Assembly (NCBI RefSeq): GCF_000283155.1
Contig: NW_004454163.1
Coordinates: forward strand, 5,569,119-5,633,118
Source: Ceratotherium simum simum
Taxonomy: Eukaryota; Chordata; Mammalia; Perissodactyla; Rhinocerotidae
DNA length: 64,000 bases
Reading direction: 5' to 3'
The notes beneath the pieces are model-generated. The model ran no database searches, had not been told where the DNA came from, and saw nothing but the letters and a program-made list of their open reading frames with translations. The position numbers and the translations under genes were made by a program. Numbering within the stretch: the stretch's first letter is position 1; every line of letters begins with the position of its first letter. Below are positions 49,745 to 60,700 of the stretch, one piece after another.

Positions 49745-49916
49745 ATTCAGTTTGCATCCCTTAGCCTATCCTAGTGACTCTGAGGGAAAAGAAACCAAAA
49801 GGATACCAAAGAGAAGGAACAAGTCTACAACTAAAATCTACCACGGATGATCCACATACAGGTGATGAAAATTTAACTCTACTAGGATTTGAAGCATGAA
49901 ATTCTGATTTTTATTT

Positions 49917-50150
49917 ATTTTTTTTTGCTTAGGAAGATTTGCCCTGAGCTAACATCTGTTGCCAATCTTCCTACTTTTTCCTTGAGGAAGATTAGCTCTC
50001 AGCTAACATCTGTGCCAGTCTTCCTCTACTTTGTATGTGGGTCACTGCCACAGCATAGCTGACGAGTGGTGGTTTGTGCCCAGGATCTGAACTCATGAAC
50101 CTGGGCCACCGAAGTGGAATGCGCCGAACTTATGCCACGGGGCCAGCCCC
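49917..50150 (-). mobile_element. ERE SINE, minus strand, with TSD
   Basis: Poly-T, doubled GAGCTAACATCTG body and the reversed head ending GGGGCCAGCCCC. The target duplication TGAAATTCTGATTTTTATT (from 49897) / TGAAATTCTTATTTTTAAT (from 50151) flanks it. It lies 172 bp from an ERE of opposite orientation. Confidence 0.94.
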
Positions 50151-50356
50151 TGAAATTCTTATTTTTAATATAACTATCATTTGTAAATTAAGATGTTGTC
50201 CAGCTTTAAAAAAAATAATTTCTCATACTATACAAAGAATTGTGGGAGAAAAACAGAAAAATTTGTATTTCATCAAACTATTTTATATTAGTTATTAAAT
50301 AAGGAAATATGTACTATATACAATTTAAATTCTCATTCACTTTCTCTTATGCTCTT

Positions 50357-50391
50357 TCTCTCTCTATACACACACACACACACGCACACAC
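50357..50391. repeat. (CA)n microsatellite
   Basis: CTCTCTCTATACACACACAC, then CACGCACACACA; interrupted once by CG. Confidence 0.9.
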
Positions 50392-52339
50392 AATTTGATT
50401 CCTATTCATTTTTTTACAGAGGGAACTAACACCTTCACCTGATCTATTTATCTGATTAGAGATCATTTTTTTCTGACTCTCTGAAAACCATTTTTAAAAT
50501 AATTCAGAAGTAAAAAAAGTGTATGATGCATGCCCAGTCCTGATATTTTTTTTCCTTAACTCACATGGAAATATAGTCCATTGGAACTAATGTGGCTGAC
50601 TAGTAAATTCATTAACAAATAGGATTTGAGAAGGATGCTCCATTGATTTTCATTCAGGATTTCTATTAAATCTTTTCTCTACTTATATAAAAGAGCATTG
50701 TGTTACTTCTGTGGCCCTGATGCTCACCACAATCTGCCCTTTTCTCAATGCTAATAAAGCACTTGTGTAGGAATCTCTTCTAGACAGATTTATTATTGAC
50801 CTGACTCAATTGTATTACTTGTCCTAGCACTATTTAGCTCCAAATAAATTTTTCTTGGAATCATTATTAACCATATTACATTTCTTTTATAGTTTTACTC
50901 TGAAAAACAAGTACTTGTAATGGTTACAAATACGTTTGTTTTCATGTGTGCGTGAAAAAAATATAAAGTCCCATTTTGTATCTTAGAAAAGATTTTTTAG
51001 GAAGTATTTTATCACATTATTCTCTGTGGTGTTATTCTGGCATAGCCTTGGTGTGTCACTCTGTGTGACATAAGTGGGTAAAAGCACTCATTTGGGGGGA
51101 CTTTTCTTGGTGTTCAGACATTTTATGAGGAGAAGTGCCGAGGCATCCCACTCTCCTCAGATCTTTTCTTCCCCATCTCGTGCTCACTGGGGCTCGGGGA
51201 CCCCGGCATCCTCTTAGGCACAGGAGGAAGAGAGCCTCAGAACAGGCTCTCCAAGTCTCATACTCATCTCTGAAACAATATTTCTCCTGCCATGGAGGTG
51301 AAGAGGGAAAATCATTCCTTTTTCCTTATCTAGAATCTTTCCTCCCAGGCCTCTTTGAAATTAGGAGTTCTATGCAATCTTCTTTGCTGAGGTTCTCAGA
51401 AGATTTTAAAAAATGAAGAAACGTCCTTAAAAAGTTCTTAAATTAGGGCATCTTTGAACACTTACATTTCACAGTTAAATCCCTGTGATGAAATTCTGTC
51501 TTTTGCTCCTGCCAGTACTCTTTGGTAACCCTGTTCAGAGATAACACTAAAAGCCTATGTGAAGCCTCTTTTGAACTTGAGGCCTGGGCTAGATGCCTCT
51601 ATGGCCCCCGTACTAATGAAAGGCCCTGTTTCCGTGAACGTTTGAGATGCTAAATCAACTTTAAATAGATGTTCATCAATGGTGATAAAGCTCAGAGACG
51701 TGTTCTTCTTGGCTCTCCCTTCATCAAAGCCCTAACATCCTTTATGCAATATGTAACAGCAGTTGCAAATAAAACCTAGAAGTAAGGACCAGAAATTGAA
51801 AAATATTTTGATTCAGATACTTGAAATACCATTCTACTAGCACTAAAATTAATTAGATAAAATGCTATAGTCATTCATATATGTCTATTTCCTTGACCTA
51901 CTTTTCAAATCTAATCACTTCTCTATTTCTAGGATAGAAATTAGACTTTGAATATACAGTACAGAACATTTTTTAGAATACTGGTAAGGATAATACTTCA
52001 CTTGAAAATGTATTCTTAGAAATACCTTTATATATGGGAAAGATAGAGAGTATTTCCTTTTGCTTATGGACACAGAAACACTGCATCTTATTAGTAATAA
52101 GAAGCAAAAAATAACATGAATGGGTTAGTCTTGCTCCCTCTGAACTAAACACTAAAAAGACAACTGCCACTTGACAAGCCACATATACTGCTTACAACAG
52201 AAATAAGCATGCAAAGAAAGATAGAACGTAGCCATAATAAACCATACAAACTAATGACCTAACATTATTTATCAGGTAAATAATCTGAGGCATCTCTTTA
52301 TTAGAAATGTTATTTTCTATAAATCTAGACTTTTTTCTT
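50392..52339. other. Unique intron, no recognised element
   Basis: A GC-richer block at about 51120-51420 (GGGGCTCGGGGACCCCGGC) contains an open frame without recognisable domain. Nothing else stands out. Confidence 0.5.
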
Positions 52340-52550
52340 TGCATTTATATAATGCTTTATACTTTCCATTGGGTTTCTGCAGCCATTATTTTAGACAGTG
52401 GCTAAAACAGATTTTACGATAACGTTTTGATAAATGGATCAACTGGTCTAAGAGATGAAATGAATTGCCATTGTTACACAGTAGAGGGCAGAGCAAAGAG
52501 CTGGAGCGCAAACCTGGATCTCCCAAATCCTGGTCTATTTCTCTAAGTTG
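52340..52550 (-). mobile_element. MIR SINE, diverged
   Basis: Antisense MIR features: AAGAGATGAAATGAATTGCC, CACAGTAGAGGGCAGAGC, AACCTGGATCTCCCAAATCC. Confidence 0.55.
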
Positions 52551-52841
52551 AATGCACCATGGTGGGCTTATCCAACAGACAAATGCTTAGGGTCCAAGGA
52601 AAGCAGGAACATCCAAATAGATTTTTTAAAATTTTGTATTTAAAAAAAACCCCAAAGTATCAAAGTGTTACAACAGGACAAAGTCAGCACTTGTGAAACT
52701 TCCTTAAAATTGAGCTATGGCTGAAGATTTGTTGTTGTTGTTGTCGTTATCTTTTAACTTTGAATTAACTAGGGTTGAGGGGTGGCGATGTTGTGGCATG
52801 ACAATTTTTTCACTACTTACCACTTCTAAAGACTTTTTTTT

Positions 52842-53795
52842 AATTGAAGTATAGTTGACATACAACACTATGTTATTCTCAGGTGTGTAACATAGTAACT
52901 CAACATTTATACACATTATGAAATGATCACCTCAATAAGTCTAGTAACAATCTGTCACCATACAAAGTTATTACAATATTATTGACTATATTCCCTATGC
53001 TGTATATTATATCACTGTGACTTATTTATTTTATAACTGGAAGTCTGTGTCTCTTAATCTCCTTCACCTATTTCATCCAACCCCCCAGGCCCCACCCCGC
53101 TGTTAACCACCAGATGTTCTCTGTTCTCTGTATCTATGATTCTGTTTCTGTATTGTTTTGTTTGTTCACTTGTTTTGTTTTTCGGATTCCACATATAAGT
53201 GAAATCATATGGTATGTGTCTTTCTCTGTCAGACTTATTTCACTTAGCATAACACCCTCTAGGTCCATCCATGTTGACACAAATGGCAAGATTTCATTCC
53301 TTTTTTATGGCTGAGTAATATTCTACTATATATATATACCACATCTTCTTTATTTATTCATCCGTTGATTGACACTTAGGTTGCTTCCATATCTTAGCTA
53401 TTGTAAATAATGCTGCAATGAACATAGGGGTCCACATATCTTTTCCAATTAGTGTTTCTGTTTTCTTCAGGTAAATACCCAGAAGTGGGATTGCTGGATC
53501 ATGTGGTAGCTCTATTTTTAATTTTTTGAGGAATATCCATTCTGTTTTCCATAGTAGCTGCACCAATTCACATTCCCACCATCAGCACACGAGAGTTCCC
53601 TTTCTCCACATCTTTGCTAACACTTGTTATTTGTTGTGTTTTTGATGATCACCATTCTGACAGGTATGCGGTGATACTTCATTGTGGTTTTGATTTGCAT
53701 TTCCCTGATGATTAGTGATATTGAGCATCTTTTTATGTACCTATTGGCCATCTGTATATCTTCTTTGGAAAAATGTCTATTCAGTCTAAAGATCA
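52842..53795 (-). mobile_element. L1 3' end (ORF2 C-terminus plus 3' UTR), minus strand
   Basis: On the minus strand the ORF2 tail reads through a Tyr/Trp-rich block ([20 protein letters not shown], then PLLGIYLKK and [19 protein letters not shown]) within 53354-53566. The 3' UTR follows down to about 52842 (plus-strand text TTGAAGTATAGTTGACATAC). It is 5'-truncated and inactive. Confidence 0.93.
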
Positions 53796-54979
53796 TAATT
53801 TATCTGTGTATTGGACAACATTGATATTGTTTCAATGAAAATATTACATTCTAAGTCCATTAAGACTGGAATTAATCAGTAATGCAGAAAATAATAAATC
53901 AACTTATTATCATAAATTAGAAGTACAAATGACCTCTCCCATCAAAAAAATATGGTAATACTTTTACATAACAATAATTGAACTGCAGCATGCTTTGATG
54001 GACTAAACAATAAAATCGGCGTTTACGGCAAAGATAGTATGACGTTAGTAATCTAGTGACAAACTGATCCACGTGAAGAAGGCCTAATGATCAAGTCCCA
54101 TAAGGGGCTCTGCTACTGATCTTCCACGTGTGGGTTAAAAAAAAAAAAAACTATTGAGAACACACTTCTGAAAAGTTTACTGACAAATATTATAATTGAA
54201 AGGAGGATGAGCATTTTACCTTGCCAATGTTCTTGGCTTTCTGAAGAAAGAACAAACAGTACTTTTTAAAAACCCTACAACTATAAAGCCAAATTCTGGC
54301 AGTTCTCAAGTGCCACTCACCTTCCCCTCAACACAGCTCAGTTATGGTAAAAATGTCAGTTATCCAAAAGAACTGAAGTAAAAAGTCAACCATAGTTAAA
54401 TTAATTTGCAGATCTCATCTTGCGCATTTGGTAATATATGATTCCTGAAGTTTTCTTATATTTGCTTTTGAATAGCAGAGTTTTATCTTCAGAAATAAAT
54501 CTTTCCTACTTGGATTTGAATACACGGAGTAATATAAAGTTTAAAAGAAATTAAAAAGTTAATCAAAACAATGTAATAAGAAATTGTTTTGCTGTACTTT
54601 TTCAGACTGTGTCTCTCAATTACATGATGCAAGTTTATCTCATTAACTCAAGCCATAAAGTTTGGTTAATTGACAGCAAAATTGACAACAGAGAATTTTA
54701 AAACAGGGCTATTTGTCCTATGTCTTTCTTCATCAGTCCCAAGCATCCTTCCTGTCTAATTTTAACTGTTTAATTTCTGAGCATTTTCAATAGAAAGGCA
54801 CTCTAAATTTACTCAGCTTGTACATAAACCTGCACTTCTCTGGTTCCTGAAATGATAGAGAATCAACAATTCTCGAAATTAAGATGCTCATAAATTATAT
54901 GACAACTATTACTTGCTTTGGATATTTTACACAGAAGAAAATGCTTCCTAAACAATATATGTATGCTTAAGTTTTCCAT
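53796..54979. other. Unique intron, no recognised element
   Basis: AT-rich sequence. An A13 run lies near 54138. No gene or repeat supported. Confidence 0.55.
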
Positions 54980-55190
54980 TAATTGAATGCTTAATAAATG
55001 GATTACGCTAAGTAAGGATTACATGGATTTTATCATTTAATCCTCACAGCAACACCACGAATAGATTTCTATCATCACCATTATCATCTCTGTTTAACAG
55101 ATGCAGAAAGTATGCTTCCGAGAGGTTGTGTAATTTGTCAAATGAGTAGAAGAGACAGGGCTCATGTCATATTCTGGTTTCAGAGCCTAT
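54980..55190 (-). mobile_element. MIR SINE
   Basis: Antisense MIR: TTTATCATTTAATCCTCACAGC, ATCATCTCTGTTTAACAGATG and AGAGGTTGTGTAATTTGTC, in the right order. Confidence 0.82.
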
Positions 55191-55299
55191 CCCTTTATTT
55201 GCCATATTTTATAGCGTCTCCTGATTACCAGCATTAAAAGAGAAAGACAGAGAGACTGTCTCATCCGTAAAGGGTTGGAATATTAACCTCACAGCATAG

Positions 55300-55570
55300 G
55301 TTAATTATGCTAAGATGTTTATAATGTTCCCTGGTGTGAGGTTCTTTGTAAGTATAAAATGCTCTAACCGGTGTGTGGTGACCCTTCTGAATACAAGAGG
55401 CAGTCAAGCAGATTACAAAGTTCCACAAGAAACACGTCAGACGGTGCAGCAACAATACAGAGCTCCACCTGGAGGAAATAAACAGGCCATCTGTTTTGTT
55501 CCAGCAGAGCTGATGGCTAACGTGATGGCTTTGCGACAACACCATAGTATTTTAACAGCCAGGAACTAAA
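55300..55570. other. GC-richer unique block of unknown nature
   Basis: The plus strand is open for 84 codons (55315-55569), encoding a Gln/Arg-rich peptide (QETRQTVQQQYRAPPGGN). The minus strand is also open. No splice sites are convincing and no homology is recognised; it may be a conserved non-coding element. Confidence 0.3.
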
Positions 55571-56260
55571 TGCACAGGACTTCCGCTTCTAATGGAATGT
55601 ACAAGAAGGAGTATATGTAGCCTATTTCTAAGTGAGTAAGACTTCTAATTGCTAAAAGAAATTCACCAGTAGAGAAGCCATTCTTGGTTTAAGATTTGAA
55701 CCTACCGCATGAGCCGAAATAGAGACATCACGTGACACTGGTGACTCCTGAGCATTAGCAATCACTTAGCAATCACTTTTTAAAGCAAAACACAACAGAA
55801 AAGCTAAAGTCAAAAGATTTATCAACCAAAATCATTGAAATTCATTATACGTTACATTACTGCACAGCTTGATGCTTTGGGATGTAGGGTGCTCCATTTC
55901 AGATAATGGGTGTTAGGGCAAAATAAAATTGGTCTGATCACACTACTCTTTAAATTACTGTCTCCACCTTTGCTTTATAAAATGAATTTAGACGATAGCA
56001 ATAATACCTTTTTTAACTGGAATAATAACATTAAAATCAGGTTTTTTTTTGCCAAATATCATGCAGTACACTCATGGAAGAATTTGCCCTTGGAGCCAAA
56101 TTTTTGACATTTTCTCTTATGAACACTTTTGATATTATGAAATAAGAAATTAGAAATAATCTCCTAGTGAAATTTGTTTATTTTACCATATTTAGTATTG
56201 TGATATTTAATATAATAATAACTGGATAATGAAGCTATAGGAAATTTATTTTTAAAAACC

Positions 56261-56325
56261 TTTATTTATTCAACAACTATCGAGTGCATAGGCACCATCA
56301 TTATCCCTAAATACTGTTAAAAGTT
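56261..56325. repeat. Local repeat copy 1 (TTTATTTATTCAACAA type)
   Basis: It shares with 56899-56967 the order TTATTTATTCAACAA, TGCATAGGCAC / AGCATAGACAC, and ATTATCCCTAAATACTG / ATTATTCCTGAATACTG, on the same strand. Confidence 0.6.
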
Positions 56326-56898
56326 TGAAAAACAAAATTTATTTAAAAAATTAAAAATTTTGTTAGAATTAAAATATAATTGAACAGAGCCTATACATTC
56401 AAATGTTATTAAAGACCCCATATGTCCTGATTCATAAATACAGAGCACACCATAGTCCAGAAAGACTCCTATCTGAGGAAGGGAAGTCTTACTTCTGGGC
56501 AACATCTCCAATTCAACAAGAGCCATGCTACCTTTATCTGGTTTACACATTGTATATCATTGAATATATTTGAAGGGAGGAAATGAGGAGATTTTATATA
56601 TGTATTAGGAGAAATTAAGAAATATTACATATATGTTTTACAACACATCTAGAAAAATATATATAAATTTGCAAACACTGTAACATTTGGCCCAGACATT
56701 TTTCTAGATGTATTACAAAAGTGAAATGTCCAGCTAATGGTTTGCCCTTATATTTATATGGGTTCTCTTTTACCCATTTCATGTATGAGAAAAGATGAGC
56801 AGTGAACATCATTTTTCTTCTACAGAGTAAATTATTAATTTGTGGAGGTGCATACAGAAACAGTCGTGCAAAGATGAAGACATTTTTAAACTAAACAC

Positions 56899-56967
56899 TT
56901 ATTTATTCAACAAATATCTATTGAAAGCATAGACACTAAAATTATTCCTGAATACTGCTAGATATGG
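56899..56967. repeat. Local repeat copy 2 (TTTATTTATTCAACAA type)
   Basis: Direct counterpart of 56261-56325, about 640 bp away. It is either an old local duplication or two copies of one dispersed repeat. Confidence 0.6.
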
Positions 56968-57615
56968 TTCTATACCACTAATGTGACTAGATACATCAAA
57001 CTATTAGAATAACTTATTGGTAATTGTTTGATTAATTTGAAGTGACTCTGAAAAGTACTTTGATCAGGACTCAACATAAATACTCTTACGTGAAAAGCGC
57101 ATTCATAGTAATATCAATTAGACAAAAAGCCAGACGTTTGGCCTGCCTAATCAAATCTACATTCACTCCAGACCTCAGCAATTTTTGCTTCAGAACTCCA
57201 ACTACTACTTCAGAAAGACTTTGTGCTATGTGATATCTGTCTGACCTCTAAACATCTGTTAAATGACCAACCAAATTCCTGCACCTTAATAATGTCTCCA
57301 GTACCAAAACCAGGACGCTGTTAGATTTGCCCCAAACTCACTACTGCCCCCTGGCGGAGGAGTCTCACATTTTGAGTGCCTATCAGTCCTGCAGTATTGC
57401 TTGTTCCGCCATGACTGGTGCTGTGATGGTTTACTCCAGTATGCCGTTTTCAGTTCATATCACTGTCCACTATCTCTTTGCCTCCTTTCTTCTCTGATCA
57501 TTTTCTACGTTCTATCTTCACACCTATCCATCAGCTCCCCTGGCCTTTTTCATTTAGAAACGGGGCTGGCCTGGCCCATTCAGGAATATCTTGGGTTGAT
57601 TTTTAAATAGAATTA

Positions 57616-57766
57616 AGGTTGCTGGATAAAATATAGCACACCCAACTAAATTTGAATTTCAGGTAGATGTGCGATATTGGCACTAACTTATATTAAAAAT
57701 TATTGTTTATCTGCAAATCAAATATAACTGGGACTCCTGTATCTTATTTGTTAAATCTGGCAACCT
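57616..57766. mobile_element. Palindromic hAT-like MITE
   Basis: The left end GGTTGCTGGATAAAATA and a right end complementary to it (TTAAATCTGGCAACC) enclose long imperfect arms. AACTAAATTTGAATTTCAGG on the left pairs with CTGCAAATCAAATATAACTG on the right. It matches a common mammalian hAT MITE type; I am not certain of the family name. Confidence 0.8.
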
Positions 57767-60700
57767 TACAGGGTACATATATCTAAGATGAATGAAAATA
57801 TAGGTTACAGCCTGAAGATAATTTTAAATTTAGAACAAATTGTTATGTCAGGAAAACCTAAGACTATATCAAGAGCAGAATCGAGAGCCAGGGTAGGTAG
57901 AAGTGGTTATTGGGAAGTCTGCAGGCAATTTGAAATCACAGTGCCCATTTAAAGCAATGTTTTCCAACTTTTTAGACCAATAATACAGGTATAAATATAT
58001 TTCACATCAGAAGCTAGCACATATACACATTCATAAAATAAAGCTACTCATTTCTATCCTCTTCTATTTCATTTTTTAAAAGTGATCACAACCAAATAAA
58101 AGGATTTAACAACTCACTAGTGGGTTGTGATATGTAAAGTAAAAAACACTGGACTAAAGCAGGGGAATGCAGTCTACCAATCCAAAGATATTTGTTGTAG
58201 TATTGAGAGAAGATAGTGGGTATGCAGTCACATTTAAAATGAAGGTTGGCAAATCCAAAGGCAGTCTAAAGCAGGCGGGAATATTTTTAGACAGTTCAGG
58301 TCAAATTCCAGACAGCTAACAGCAATTTAGAAATTTGATGCACATGCTTCAAATGTAGGGTGAGAGGAATGAAAAGTGAATGTGGTGCAGTGACATAAGT
58401 CACCATCCTCCAGGGACAAGGAAATGGCACAAGCACAAGGCGAAAGGCAAAGACACTTGTCTTGGGCGAAGGCACCAAAATCTACTACCTGATGGAGAGA
58501 AACTAGAGGAGGAAAAGAGAGAGAGGTACCAGCATTCCAGGGCAACAGTAGATGAACTGGGCATGACATCATCACACATTAGTAGACCAAGGTGTAGGCA
58601 AACAAGAAATAGAATGTGACTTAATTTAATTATAATTAATTAATTGTTATTGGAAATAGTTTTTGCTTCATTGATTACAGTTCAAATTTAGCTATATTGC
58701 TTTACAAAAAATAACTTTATTCTTTTTTATCTTTTTTATGATGATGAACATCTTTAATTTGAAGCTGTATTATACAATAATTAAAATAGTCATCAACTGA
58801 GCAAATGCAACACTATCAAAGAGATAGACAGTCAAATAAACTGGAGATAGATCTCTAAAGTTGTCGGTGCTATTTTCGTGTTGCTTCCTATGTTAGAATA
58901 TTTGGCTGTTAAGGAGCAGATTGTCATAACAGAGAATTCGTATATTAGATGAAAAAAATGAGCAGATGGGCACTGAAAAGTTTTTCTTCATACATGTTTT
59001 CTAATAGCAAAATAAAGAGAATTCCTAAATATTGCATGTAAATAAAACGACTCAACAAAGCAAATGTTGATACAATTACTTGTGGCACAAAGAGCTACAA
59101 TAAAGTACACAATTACACATGGGAAGTGCAGGGAATTTACTTTCTTTCTTGATTTTTCCTGAAGAGTGTGTATACTGTAATATATTAGTGTTTTTGCTGG
59201 GGAGAACAAGGAGAAATCAACCTTCCTGGTCTAGAATTCATTGGCCCATTCAAGCTCTCCCTGGCTCCTAGTGCAACTCCCTCTGCAAAAGTTTATCTTT
59301 ACTACTCACTGCTAGTCAGCGGGGAGACAGCACTTCTTTTGAAACAGGTAGCCAAGAATACTGTTGCCGCAGTCACTCAAAGCAGGCAAGAATTAGCCAT
59401 CGTAGGGGAAATGGAAGAAAACAGAGAAGGCTCGACTTTACTAGGGAGTCCAGTAAATTGCACAGCCGTCGTATATTTGTGCAGGCAAAGTGCAGAGCCT
59501 GTGAGATAAAAATAATGTGCCATGGATGCAGAATTCATTGTCTGAATTCTGGACTTGCTCAACAACTGGCAAATAATGAAAACATTTTTCTGAGATACCA
59601 AGTGGAGAACTTGTCACATATTTCCTTTAGAAAATGTCTCTCCATTTGGGGTGTTTACTGTGCTCTAGAGGCGACTTTGGAAAACAGAGAGCAGGGATGC
59701 ATTTTGATTATCACAATAACTGGGGCTTGTGTTGCCGGAACTTAACACTCAGGGGTTAAGGATATTAAATGGCTTGGAGTACTTGGGGCAATGCCAACTG
59801 TCTGCCCCGAAAGCCAATAGTACCTTATTGAGAAATATTGCTTTAGACTATACAAATAATTACACAACTAATGGATACATATAACAAAAGATATCATGTT
59901 TACATGTTCTCTACTGAAGAGAAAAAGCACACCAGGATAGAAATTTCTTGGTCCAAATTCCAAATCCTCAGCAGCAGCAGCTGGGTCACTGTGTCCGTTT
60001 CTTTCAGGATTCACCTCTTTTCTGATTACTATGGTCAAGGAGCAGAGCCGTGTTCAAATATGGCTGTGATGTGTGTTGATTGGGAGAAAATATTCCCAGA
60101 AAAATGAGAGTGGACGGGTGGATGAGGAGTAGAGCAGATAAACAGATAAAAAATAGGTAAAGGCCATTTTCTTTTTATTTATCAAAAAATGACTAAAATT
60201 GCTGTTGATAAAGCTAGTGAATAATAATCTCAATTCTGGGAAAGTCATGAATGAAGACACGGGTGAGCATTACCCATAGGTTACTGAGGAGCACGGATGA
60301 TACAAAGAATGAAAGACTTTTCAATATCTAGTTAATAGAAAAAACCTATTTACAGTATCTGTTAGCCCACAAACAGCTCCATACTCTTAAAAATCATCAT
60401 GTTTCTATTCACCCCAATATAATAACAACATGTTTGAAGCAATTTTTATGCTAAAACTTTTACATATATTACTTCTGAGCCTCAAAGCAGCCCTACAAAT
60501 AATACACACCAAAATCATACATACAGAATTCACCTAATCAAGACTTAAACCCAAATCTACAGACATCAAAGCTGGCACCATTTTCTTTCTACTATCTTAT
60601 GCCAATCACCCACTTCCTATTCCTCCTTCCTATTATATTTTATCCCAGTTAAATACATATATAGGTATTTATACAGGTTCACATATACATACACTTTAAG

